Assembly: GCA_903876615.1 (NCBI GenBank)
Contig: CAIRAS010000370.1
Span: 1-8,191 of the forward strand
Direction of reading: 5' to 3'
DNA: 8,191 nt
Source: an uncultured Holophagaceae bacterium
Lineage (GTDB): Bacteria; Acidobacteriota; Holophagae; Holophagales; Holophagaceae
Part shown: in pieces, positions 1 through 5,621 of the stretch
Layout of the letters: every line of letters starts with the position of its first letter
Position numbering within the stretch: position 1 is the first letter of the stretch
Notes under the pieces: model-generated
What the model was told of the DNA's origin: nothing
The model's input: only the letters and a program-made list of their open reading frames with translations
Database searches by the model: none
Position numbers and translations under genes: made by a program

Positions 1-78
1 ATGGACAGCCACGGCGGCAGTCTCCACGAGATCGTCGCCCAGCAGAGCCAGGACCGCGCCAAGGCACTCATGGCCTGA
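1..78 (+). CDS. prfA: C-terminal end of peptide chain release factor 1 (probable, partial)
   Basis: An open frame enters from the left edge and ends at TGA 76-78, giving the last 25 residues of a protein that begins outside the window. The ATG at position 1 is probably just an internal codon. The visible tail (a Met-Asp, then Gly-Gly-Ser-Leu-His-Glu-Ile-Val, then a charged helix) resembles the end of RF1, where a short loop is followed by a final helix. RF1 recognises UAA and UAG stop codons in the ribosome A site and releases the peptide. The main support is position: prfA directly upstream of prmC is a very common bacterial arrangement, and PrmC modifies RF1. The catalytic GGQ and anticodon-like regions are not in the window, so the assignment rests on context and a short tail. 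Confidence 0.6.
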   Translation: MDSHGGSLHEIVAQQSQDRAKALMA

Positions 79-83
79 GAGGC

Positions 84-914
84 ATGCCCGGGACCCACCA
101 CCGACTCCGCCGCGACCTGGCCTCGGCCCTGGCCGAGTTCCTGGAGCCTGAGGAGGCCCAGGCGGAGTGTGTCCGCTGGTTCGAAGACGGGCTCGGCCTC
201 TCCCGGGCCTGGCTGGCAACGCATGGCACCGAGCCGGTGCCCGCGGCCCGGGCGCAGCAGGTGGCCACCTGGCTCCAGCGACGCCGGGCCGGGGAGCCTT
301 GGGCCTACCTCCTGGGCTGGACACTCTTTCGGGATCGGCGCTTCGAGGTCAAGCCCGCGACCCTGATCCCCCGCCCGGAGACTGAATTGCTCGTGGAGGC
401 CGCCCTGGACATCGGCCAGCGGCTCAGGGTGGACCGCTGCGTGGACGTGGGCACGGGCAGCGGGATCATCGCGGTCAGCCTGGCGCTGGAGACCTCCTGG
501 CAGGTCTCGGCCACGGACCTGAGCCCCGGCGCCCTGGCGGTGGCCCGGGCGAACGCAGAGCAGCTCGGCGCACGCCTCCAGTTCTACGAGGGCAGCCTGC
601 TGGAGCCGGTGCCGGAGCCCCTGGGCCTCGTGGTGGCGAATCTGCCCTACGTGGATCCCGCCGACCAGCCGACCCTGCAGCGGGAGCTGGCCTTCGAGCC
701 GGCCTCGGCCCTGTTCGCCCCGGAGCGGGGCCTGGCCCTCTCGAAGATCCTCCTCAGCCAGGCCCGGGCTCGGCAGGCGCCTGCCTGTCTCCTGGAGATC
801 GGAGCCCACCAGGGCGGCGAGTTGTGCCGGTGGGCCGTGGGCCTCGGTTGGGCAAAAGCCCTTGTGCATCAGGATTTTGCGGGGCATGACCGGATCCTGA
901 TCGCCCTGGCCTGA
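84..914 (+). CDS. prmC: Peptide chain release factor N5-glutamine methyltransferase PrmC
   Basis: PrmC (HemK) is a cytosolic SAM-dependent enzyme that methylates the glutamine of the GGQ motif in RF1 and RF2, improving translation termination. The 276-residue length is normal for the family. Visible marks are the N-terminal helical substrate domain, an IPRPETE segment at residues 95-101 typical of PrmC, the SAM-binding DVGTGSG at 121-127, an acidic residue D145 ending strand 2, an EPASALFAPERGL block at 205-217, and a closing HDRIL at 268-272. The catalytic tetrapeptide at 186-189 reads NLPY rather than the usual NPPY. The gene starts 5 bases after the preceding stop. The GAGAGG just upstream is only one base from the ATG, so translation is probably coupled to prfA. 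The family assignment is secure. Confidence 0.96.
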   Translation: MPGTHHRLRRDLASALAEFLEPEEAQAECVRWFEDGLGLSRAWLATHGTEPVPAARAQQVATWLQRRRAGEPWAYLLGWTLFRDRRFEVKPATLIPRPETELLVEAALDIGQRLRVDRCVDVGTGSGIIAVSLALETSWQVSATDLSPGALAVARANAEQLGARLQFYEGSLLEPVPEPLGLVVANLPYVDPADQPTLQRELAFEPASALFAPERGLALSKILLSQARARQAPACLLEIGAHQGGELCRWAVGLGWAKALVHQDFAGHDRILIALA

Positions 915-918
915 AACC

Positions 919-935
919 TTGGCACCATCTTCGCC
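919..935 (+). promoter_or_regulatory. Candidate sigma-54 (RpoN) promoter for flgH-flgI-flgJ
   Basis: In the 44-base gap between prmC and flgH there is TTGGCAC (919-925), five bases, then TCGCC (931-935). The invariant GG (921-922) and GC (933-934) are separated by exactly 10 bases, as sigma-54 promoters require. The -24 element matches TTGGCAC fully, and the -12 element has three of four bases of TTGC. The inferred start is near 946, leaving a leader of about 13 bases that just contains the GGAGGTG ribosome site of flgH. Sigma-54 control of ring and rod genes is established in several polar-flagellated bacteria; here it is inferred from sequence. No upstream activator site was identified. Confidence 0.55.
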
Positions 936-958
936 CTAAGGAAGAGCGGAGGTGTTTC

Positions 959-1630
959 ATGAGGAAAATGCTGCCTATCATCCTGCTCTTTCTGGGGATC
1001 GGCTGCTCCATTCCCAAGCGCCACGATCCGAATCTTGTGAAAAAACCGGCTATTCCCCTGGTGGAGGAAGCTCCGGCCACGGCGCCGATCAGCGAAGGCA
1101 GCCTCTGGCGGGACCGGCCCTTCGTGGCCGACCTTAGGGCCTACCGGGTCAATGACCTGGTGACGGTGAAGATCAGTGAGAGCACCAACGCCATCAGCAA
1201 GGCCGATGTGACCACGAACCGGGCCGGCAGCAACAAGCTGAGCAGCCCGACCCTCTTCGGGGCCCTGACAGGCTTCGGCATCGCCAGCAACTCCGCGGAC
1301 AAGGCCACCTCCAACACCAACAAGTTCGCCGGTACCGGCACCACGGGCCGCAGCGCTACCTTCACCACGACCATCACCGCCCGGGTCGTGAAGGTGATCG
1401 GCAACGGCAACCTGATCGTCGAGGGCTACCGCGACATCCAGCTGAACAACGAGACCCAGCGCCTCTACGTGGCCGGCATGATCGATCCCAACCGGCTCGA
1501 TGGCACCAACACCATCACCTCGGGCCAGGTGGCCGAGCTCCGCATCGGCTACGGCGGCGAGGGCATCGTGGACGAGACCCTGAAGCCCGGCTACATCAGC
1601 CGCCTCCTCAACTACATCTGGCCCTTCTAG
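959..1630 (+). CDS. flgH: Flagellar basal body L-ring lipoprotein FlgH
   Basis: FlgH forms the L-ring in the outer membrane, the outer half of the bushing around the flagellar rod. The 223 residues match the family length (Salmonella FlgH is about 230). The N-terminus has a short basic and hydrophobic lipoprotein signal ending at Cys16, followed by a proline-rich linker. The family signature is clear: GSLW at 47-50, the VADLRAYRVNDLVTVKI stretch at 56-72, NGNLIVEGYRDI at 149-160, and a C-terminal block with NTITSGQVAELRIGYGG at 184-200. The lipobox is unusual because the residue three before the cysteine is Gly (G-I-G-C), where Leu or Val is normal. The start at 959 is supported by GGAGGTG at 948-954. 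The stop codon overlaps the ribosome site of flgI. Confidence 0.97.
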   Translation: MRKMLPIILLFLGIGCSIPKRHDPNLVKKPAIPLVEEAPATAPISEGSLWRDRPFVADLRAYRVNDLVTVKISESTNAISKADVTTNRAGSNKLSSPTLFGALTGFGIASNSADKATSNTNKFAGTGTTGRSATFTTTITARVVKVIGNGNLIVEGYRDIQLNNETQRLYVAGMIDPNRLDGTNTITSGQVAELRIGYGGEGIVDETLKPGYISRLLNYIWPF

Positions 1631-1639
1631 GAGGCTTCC

Positions 1640-2749
1640 ATGCGCGTCGCAGCCCTGTTTCTCGCGGCCATGACCCTCCTGGGGGCGGACGCGGCCAAGG
1701 CCGAGAAGAAGGTCGAAGTGCACCTCAGGGAAGTGGCCCGGCTCCAGGGCGTCCGGGGCAACCAGCTGCTGGGCTACGGCATGGTGGTGGGCCTGGACGG
1801 CACCGGCGACAAGGACCAGACCAAGTTCACCGTGCAGTCCCTCACGAACCTGATGTCTCGGCAGGGACTCACCGTCAACCCCACGACCGTGAAGGTGAAG
1901 AACGTGGCCGCTGTCATGGTGACGGCGGAGCTGCCGGCTTTTGCCCGAACGGGCTCGCGGCTGGATGTGACCGTCTCGAGCACCGGTGACGCCAAGTCCC
2001 TGGCCGGGGGCATCCTCCTGATGACGGCCCTGCAGGGACCCGATGGGCAGACCTACGCCGTGGCACAGGGGCCGCTGCTGGTGGGGGGCTTCAGCGCTTC
2101 CGCCGGGGGCGCCTCGGTCACCAAGAACCATCCGACCGTGGGCCGCGTCCCCGAAGGCGCCCTCATCGAGCGCGAGCTGGGCGGGAACTTCAACGCCCGC
2201 GCCACGCTGCGCTACAGCCTGCTGGAAGAGGACTTCACGACGGCCATGCGGGTGGTGCATGCCATCAACGAGGAACTGGGTGAGAAGCTGGCCCAGCCCC
2301 TGGATGCAAGAACGATTGAACTGCAGATTCCGAAGGAGTTCCTTGGTCGTGCTGTGGAGCTGGTGGCGCGTCTGGAGAACCTCAACATCCAGCTGCAGCC
2401 CAAGGCCCGGGTGGTGGTGAACGAGCGCACGGGCACGGTGATCATGGGCTCGGATGTCCGCATCGGGGCCGTGAGCATCGTGCAGGGCGGCCTCAGCATC
2501 ATGGTGAGCTCCACCCCGCTGGTGAGCCAGCCGGCCCCCTTCAGCCAGGGCAAGACCGTTCAGGCCACCAAGAAGGATGTCGCGGCGGTGGAGGAGAAGG
2601 CCAAGACCATCACCGTGGAGCCGGGCATCAGCGTGGGCAAGCTGGCCGAGATGCTCAACGGCATGGGGGTCAGCTCCCGCGACCTGGTGGCTATCCTCCA
2701 GGCCATCAAGGAAGCCGGCGCTCTGCAGGCCGAGCTGAGGATCCTGTGA
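1640..2749 (+). CDS. flgI: Flagellar basal body P-ring protein FlgI
   Basis: FlgI is a periplasmic protein that assembles the P-ring around the rod at the peptidoglycan layer and joins with FlgH to form the LP-ring bushing. The 369 residues are the usual size. A Sec signal peptide is visible (basic start, hydrophobic residues 4-16, probable cleavage after Ala-Lys-Ala at 19-21). The hallmark ARLQGVRGNQLLGYGMVVGL lies at 33-52 and is followed by GTGDKDQT. The conserved C-terminal part reads through to a final QAELRIL, so the protein is intact. Translation starts 9 bases after flgH, with TAGGAGG (1628-1634) overlapping the flgH stop codon. The C-terminal end overlaps the next gene by four bases. 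No odd features were seen. Confidence 0.98.
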   Translation: MRVAALFLAAMTLLGADAAKAEKKVEVHLREVARLQGVRGNQLLGYGMVVGLDGTGDKDQTKFTVQSLTNLMSRQGLTVNPTTVKVKNVAAVMVTAELPAFARTGSRLDVTVSSTGDAKSLAGGILLMTALQGPDGQTYAVAQGPLLVGGFSASAGGASVTKNHPTVGRVPEGALIERELGGNFNARATLRYSLLEEDFTTAMRVVHAINEELGEKLAQPLDARTIELQIPKEFLGRAVELVARLENLNIQLQPKARVVVNERTGTVIMGSDVRIGAVSIVQGGLSIMVSSTPLVSQPAPFSQGKTVQATKKDVAAVEEKAKTITVEPGISVGKLAEMLNGMGVSSRDLVAILQAIKEAGALQAELRIL

Positions 2750-3084
2750 TCAGCCCGGCCGGTCTTCCCTTGGTGGATCCCCTGGCCCAGGCCCAGGCAG
2801 GGCAGGCGCTACCCGGTTCCTCCGAGAAGACTGAGAAGGCTGCGCGGCAGTTTGAAGGCCTCCTGATGAACCTGCTGTTCCAGACCATGCGGAAGACCGT
2901 GCAGCCTTCGGGCCTGTTCGGGGACTCCGGGCAGTCCCGCTCCACCTACGAGTATCTGATGGACCAGGCAGTGGTGGACCGGGCCGTGGCCGGGGGCCGG
3001 GGCTGGGGGCTGGCCGACCGGCTGAAGGCGGCCTGGGACCAGTCCGGAAAAAAAATCTCCGAAAAAGAATTCCCAGCAAGTTGA
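2746..3084 (+). CDS. flgJ: Flagellar rod-binding protein, FlgJ N-terminal domain only
   Basis: This 112-residue protein corresponds to the rod-binding half of FlgJ, which helps rod assembly in the periplasm. Residues 31-52 (ARQFEGLLMNLLFQTMRKT) are the family's first helix, and 67-91 (STYEYLMDQ, then VDRAVAGGRGWGLAD) its second conserved block. There is no C-terminal glucosaminidase/muramidase domain, unlike Salmonella FlgJ (about 316 residues), so a separate peptidoglycan hydrolase must open the wall for the rod. Start choice: GTG 2746 overlaps the flgI stop as GTGA, with AGGA at 2737-2740, indicating translational coupling. The last codons cross a run of eight A bases (3048-3055). The tail is short, basic and probably flexible. 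No signal peptide is seen, as is usual for proteins exported through the flagellar system. Confidence 0.88.
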   Translation: MISPAGLPLVDPLAQAQAGQALPGSSEKTEKAARQFEGLLMNLLFQTMRKTVQPSGLFGDSGQSRSTYEYLMDQAVVDRAVAGGRGWGLADRLKAAWDQSGKKISEKEFPAS

Positions 3085-3108
3085 GGGTTCTTGGCAAACT
3101 GCCGATAC
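3082..3108 (+). promoter_or_regulatory. Candidate sigma-28 (FliA) promoter for flgM-flgK-flgL
   Basis: GCCGATAC at 3101-3108 matches seven of eight bases of the sigma-28 -10 element GCCGATAA. Exactly 11 bases upstream, TGAGGGTT at 3082-3089 matches five of eight bases of the -35 element TAAAGTTT, including the first T and the GxTT end. The -35 element begins on the TGA stop of flgJ, so the promoter fits into the only sizeable gap before flgM. The expected start, near 3115, leaves a leader of about 12 bases holding the GAGG ribosome site. Promoters of this class in front of flgM are established in enteric bacteria, where FlgM feeds back on its own sigma factor. Confidence 0.72.
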
Positions 3109-3126
3109 AGGCTTGTCGAGGTGGCT

Positions 3127-3429
3127 ATGCGTATCAGCAGTAAATCGGGCAGCGTCAGCAGCACTCAGGGGGTAGCGGGAGCCAAGCCTGCGGCTTCTTC
3201 CGCCTCGGCCCCCGTCGCGCCTGCTGCCGCCACCGATGCCGTCCAAGTCTCCTCCGCTGCACGTCTGGTCGCCGTGGCCCAGCAGGCCCTGGCGGCGGTC
3301 CCTGACATTCGGACGGAGAAGGTGGACGCCATCAAGAGCCAGATGGATGCAGACTCCTACCACCCCGATGGAGAGGCCGTGGCCGAAGGGCTCATCAAGG
3401 AACACATGGCGCACCATCGCCGGTCCTAG
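3127..3429 (+). CDS. flgM: Anti-sigma-28 factor FlgM
   Basis: FlgM binds and inhibits the flagellar sigma factor FliA in the cytoplasm. It is exported through the finished hook-basal body, which frees FliA to transcribe late genes. From ATG 3127 the protein has 100 residues (Salmonella has 97). The start MRIS and the low-complexity Ala/Ser/Pro stretch (residues 18-37) suit the disordered N-terminal export half. The C-terminal half carries the sigma-binding pattern: DAVQVSSAARL at 37-47, then VPDIRTEKVDAIK at 58-70, a Tyr at 78, and VAEGLIKEHM at 85-94. GAGG at 3118-3121 supports this start. An upstream in-frame TTG at 3091 would lie inside the predicted promoter and is rejected. The gene follows a sigma-28-like promoter, consistent with feedback control. 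Confidence 0.9.
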   Translation: MRISSKSGSVSSTQGVAGAKPAASSASAPVAPAAATDAVQVSSAARLVAVAQQALAAVPDIRTEKVDAIKSQMDADSYHPDGEAVAEGLIKEHMAHHRRS

Positions 3430-3436
3430 CCCTGGA

Positions 3437-3453
3437 GCCCTTCACGTGAGGGC
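3437..3453 (+). promoter_or_regulatory. Hairpin ending directly before the start codon of the 104-residue protein
   Basis: GCCCTT (3437-3442) pairs with GAGGGC (3448-3453), with one G-U pair, around a five-base loop CACGT. The stem ends on the base before ATG 3454. The GAGGG in its right arm is the nearest purine-rich stretch but is too close to the ATG to act as a normal ribosome site. TGGAG at 3433-3437 is too far away unless the hairpin folds and brings it near. No T-run follows, so it is not a typical terminator. A role in translation is inferred. Confidence 0.4.
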
Positions 3454-3768
3454 ATGATCAGTCCCCTGACCCAGCGCCAGATCCTCCAGACCGCCGCGGT
3501 CGAGGCTGTCCGACTCTCCATGGAGGGCGGCGCCCAGGTGCAGCGGGAGCAGGCCCGCAAGCAGGCCTTCGACGCCAAACTGGCGGAGACCCTGCTCGAT
3601 GTGGCGGACGTGTCGGAGTCGGACAAGATGAACCTGGCGGACCAGGAGGCCCAGGAGAAAGAGGCCCGGAAGCGGCATGGCACCGGGGCCTCTGAGGAGC
3701 TTCCCGCCGTAGCGCCGGAGGGCACCCCGGCAGAGGGTGCCGGGCCACACCTGGATCTCTTGGCCTGA
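3454..3768 (+). CDS. Small protein of unknown function between flgM and flgK
   Basis: I do not recognise this 104-residue protein as a named family. It has no signal peptide, membrane segment or cysteine. Residues 1-72 look almost entirely helical and are rich in Gln, Glu, Arg and Ala (QVQREQARKQAFDAKLAETL at 28-47), compatible with an amphipathic helix or short coiled coil. Residues 78-98 are Gly/Pro/Ala-rich and likely disordered. The end is hydrophobic (HLDLLA). The codon usage is like that of its neighbours and the reading frame fits tightly between flgM (24 bases upstream) and the next gene, so it is probably real and cotranscribed. Position suggests a late flagellar accessory role, perhaps an export or chaperone function, but this is inference. 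The start has a poor ribosome site and a hairpin next to it. Confidence 0.72.
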   Translation: MISPLTQRQILQTAAVEAVRLSMEGGAQVQREQARKQAFDAKLAETLLDVADVSESDKMNLADQEAQEKEARKRHGTGASEELPAVAPEGTPAEGAGPHLDLLA

Positions 3769-3776
3769 GGTTTGCC

Positions 3777-3800
3777 GGAAGACAGCCTGGGAGGTCTTCC
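3777..3800 (+). promoter_or_regulatory. Hairpin presenting the ribosome site of the 98-residue protein
   Basis: GGAAGAC (3777-3783) and GTCTTCC (3794-3800) form a perfect seven-base-pair inverted repeat with a ten-base loop. The loop and the first base of the right arm contain the ribosome site GGGAGG (3789-3794). ATG 3801 follows the stem at once. The structure could either display or limit the ribosome site. No T-run follows, so transcription termination is unlikely. Confidence 0.45.
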
Positions 3801-4097
3801 ATGCTGCATGCCGTGCCCGAACTCCTGGACGCGCTTGAGACCAGGCTGATCGCCGGCGAGGATCCCGCGGTGCTCCTGTCGGGCATCCGTTGGTCGGAGC
3901 TGGTCGGTTGGCCCGAGGACGCTGAGGGTGCCCAGGCCCTGCGGCGGCGCATCACGTCAGTCCACACACTGCTGATGGGGCTCCAGTCCCCCCTGCGGGC
4001 GGCCCTCATCGGCTTGTCCGGTCTGCAGGGCTACGGCCGAGACGGCCTCGCCGCGGAAATTCCGGGTCTCGCCCCCCGGCTGCGCGGAAAGGTCTAG
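3801..4097 (+). CDS. Small helical protein in the FlgN position, possible FlgK/FlgL export chaperone
   Basis: This 98-residue protein lies immediately before flgK, the place usually held by flgN, whose product is a cytosolic chaperone for FlgK and FlgL. It appears mostly helical: a first helix at about 3-18, a second acidic-to-basic helical region at 40-70 (ALRRRITSVHTLLMGLQSPL at 46-65), and then GLQGYGRDG at 74-82. That helical plan suits a small flagellar chaperone of the FlgN/FliT sort. However, FlgN is usually around 140 residues, and I see no decisive family signature, so no symbol is given. There is no signal peptide or membrane segment. GGGAGGT at 3789-3795 gives a well-spaced ribosome site inside a hairpin. 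Its stop is two bases from the flgK start, so the two are probably coupled in translation. Confidence 0.75.
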   Translation: MLHAVPELLDALETRLIAGEDPAVLLSGIRWSELVGWPEDAEGAQALRRRITSVHTLLMGLQSPLRAALIGLSGLQGYGRDGLAAEIPGLAPRLRGKV

Positions 4098-4099
4098 CC

Positions 4100-5602
4100 A
4101 TGCCCGGACTGAATTCAAGCCTCAATATCGCCCTCTCAGGCCTCCAGGCGCAACAGTCGGCCCTGAACGTGGTGGGTCACAACATCGCCAATGTGAACAC
4201 CCCGGGGTACACCCGCCAACGGGCCAACATCAGCTCGGGCCAGGCCCTGATCCAAGGGGATGTCTACTACGGCTCCGGCGCCAACGTGACCTCCGTGCAG
4301 GGAATCCGGGACCGGTTCCTGAACCTCCAGATCACCCGGGAGACAGCTAAGCAGAGCGGGGCAGATACGCGCTACACCACCGTGAGCGCGGTCTCCTCCA
4401 GCCTGGGCGACACGGGGGCCACCGGCATCTCGGCGAAGCTCCAGGCGTTCTTCCAGAGCTTCCAGGACCTCGCGGCCCGGCCTGAGGACACCTCGCTCCG
4501 GACCAACGTCGTGGGCAAGGCCCAGAACCTGGTCTCGAGCCTCCAGACGCAATACCAGATGCTGGATGACCAGCGGAGCAATGCAGACCAGACCGTGGGT
4601 TCCCTGGTGGGCCAGGTCAACACCCTCGCCAACCAGATCGCCCAGCTGAACCAGCGCATCACCTCGGCAACGACCGCCGGTGCCGACAACGACGCCATCG
4701 ACCAGCGGCAGGCCTTGACGGACAAGCTGGCGGGGCTGGTGGGCATCAACGTGGTCGAGGGCTCCAAGGGTGAGTTCCAGATCACCCTGGACTCCGGGGC
4801 CGCTGTGCTGGTGAGCGGTAGCAGCTCCTACGACCTGACGGCCAAGCGGGCCGGCACCCTCACGGACAACTACCTCCAGGTGGCCTCCAACATGGGCGGG
4901 ACCTTGGTGGATGTGACCGCCGGCATCAAGGAAGGCCAGCTTGGCGCGAACCTGGACCTCCGCGACAACCTCCTGGTGGGCTTCCAGGCCCAGCTGGACC
5001 AGATCGCTGCGGGTGTGGCCAGTTCGGTGAACCTGACTCAGAAGGCAATGCTCGCCGTTAATGGCTTGGTTGGGCAGGACTTCTTCCAGAACGCCTCCGT
5101 CCTCAACAGTGCCAGCGACGGGCTGCCGACCAGCATTACCGCGAATCCGACCCTGAAGAGCGGCTCGGGCTGGACCGACCACTACAAGGGGATGGTGAAG
5201 CTCCTGACGGTGAACGCGGCCCTGGTCGCGAACCCCTCCCTCATCGCCGCCAGTGCCAACGGAGTCGCGGGCGACAACAGCATCGCCCTGGCCATGGCCC
5301 AGCTGGGATCGGCCAACGCCACCGTGGACACCGGCCCCGGGGGGACCACAGGGTTCACCGGCGCCATGGGTGCCCTGATCACGGACCTGGGCACCCAGAC
5401 CCAGAACTACGCGGCCCAGAACACCACGCAGCAGAACCTCGTGAGCGCCCTCCAGACCCAGCGGGACAGCCTCTCCGGCGTGAACCTGGACGAGGAGGCG
5501 TCAAACATGATGATGCTGCAGCGGGGCTACCAGGCCTCGGCGCGCTTCCTCAGCGTGATCAGCTCGCTCGCCGATCAGCTGATGAGGCAGTTCGGCAACT
5601 GA
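4100..5602 (+). CDS. flgK: Flagellar hook-associated protein 1 FlgK
   Basis: FlgK (HAP1) is the first of two junction proteins joining the hook to the filament. It is exported by the flagellar type III system after the hook is complete. The conserved N-terminal D0 segment is at residues 1-40, with ALNVVGHNIANVNTPGYTRQ at 21-40, the rod/hook/HAP signature. The C-terminal D0 helix is at 461-500, including EEASNMMMLQRGYQASARFL. The variable middle contains long helices (about 100-215) and Gly/Ala/Thr-rich beta domains. At 500 residues it is a little shorter than Salmonella FlgK (553), the difference lying in the variable surface domains. The ribosome site is GGAAAGG at 4086-4092. The gene is followed by flgL after 19 bases. 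Confidence 0.96.
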   Translation: MPGLNSSLNIALSGLQAQQSALNVVGHNIANVNTPGYTRQRANISSGQALIQGDVYYGSGANVTSVQGIRDRFLNLQITRETAKQSGADTRYTTVSAVSSSLGDTGATGISAKLQAFFQSFQDLAARPEDTSLRTNVVGKAQNLVSSLQTQYQMLDDQRSNADQTVGSLVGQVNTLANQIAQLNQRITSATTAGADNDAIDQRQALTDKLAGLVGINVVEGSKGEFQITLDSGAAVLVSGSSSYDLTAKRAGTLTDNYLQVASNMGGTLVDVTAGIKEGQLGANLDLRDNLLVGFQAQLDQIAAGVASSVNLTQKAMLAVNGLVGQDFFQNASVLNSASDGLPTSITANPTLKSGSGWTDHYKGMVKLLTVNAALVANPSLIAASANGVAGDNSIALAMAQLGSANATVDTGPGGTTGFTGAMGALITDLGTQTQNYAAQNTTQQNLVSALQTQRDSLSGVNLDEEASNMMMLQRGYQASARFLSVISSLADQLMRQFGN

Positions 5603-5621
5603 TCCTGAAAGCAGGTGACCC

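Noticed and set aside
869..2260. Long minus-strand frame of 463 codons opposite flgH and flgI
   Set aside because: It mirrors two unmistakable genes. High GC at third codon positions leaves few stops on the opposite strand, and its product is a His/Gly/Val-rich composition with no recognisable domain.
3091..3107. Sigma-54 site from TTGGCA near flgM
   Set aside because: The GG is not followed by GC ten bases later; the same bases fit a sigma-28 -10 element much better.
3091..3126. Upstream TTG start that would add 12 residues to FlgM
   Set aside because: The added segment lies within the sigma-28-like promoter, the family normally begins near MRI, and GAGG is well placed for the ATG at 3127.
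4034..4041. GCCGAGAC-like sigma-28 -10 element before flgK
   Set aside because: No -35 match is found at the right distance, and the site lies inside the 98-residue coding region.
4136..5182. Minus-strand frame of 348 codons opposite flgK
   Set aside because: An antisense shadow of flgK with low-complexity His/Gly/Val/Leu composition and no family motif.
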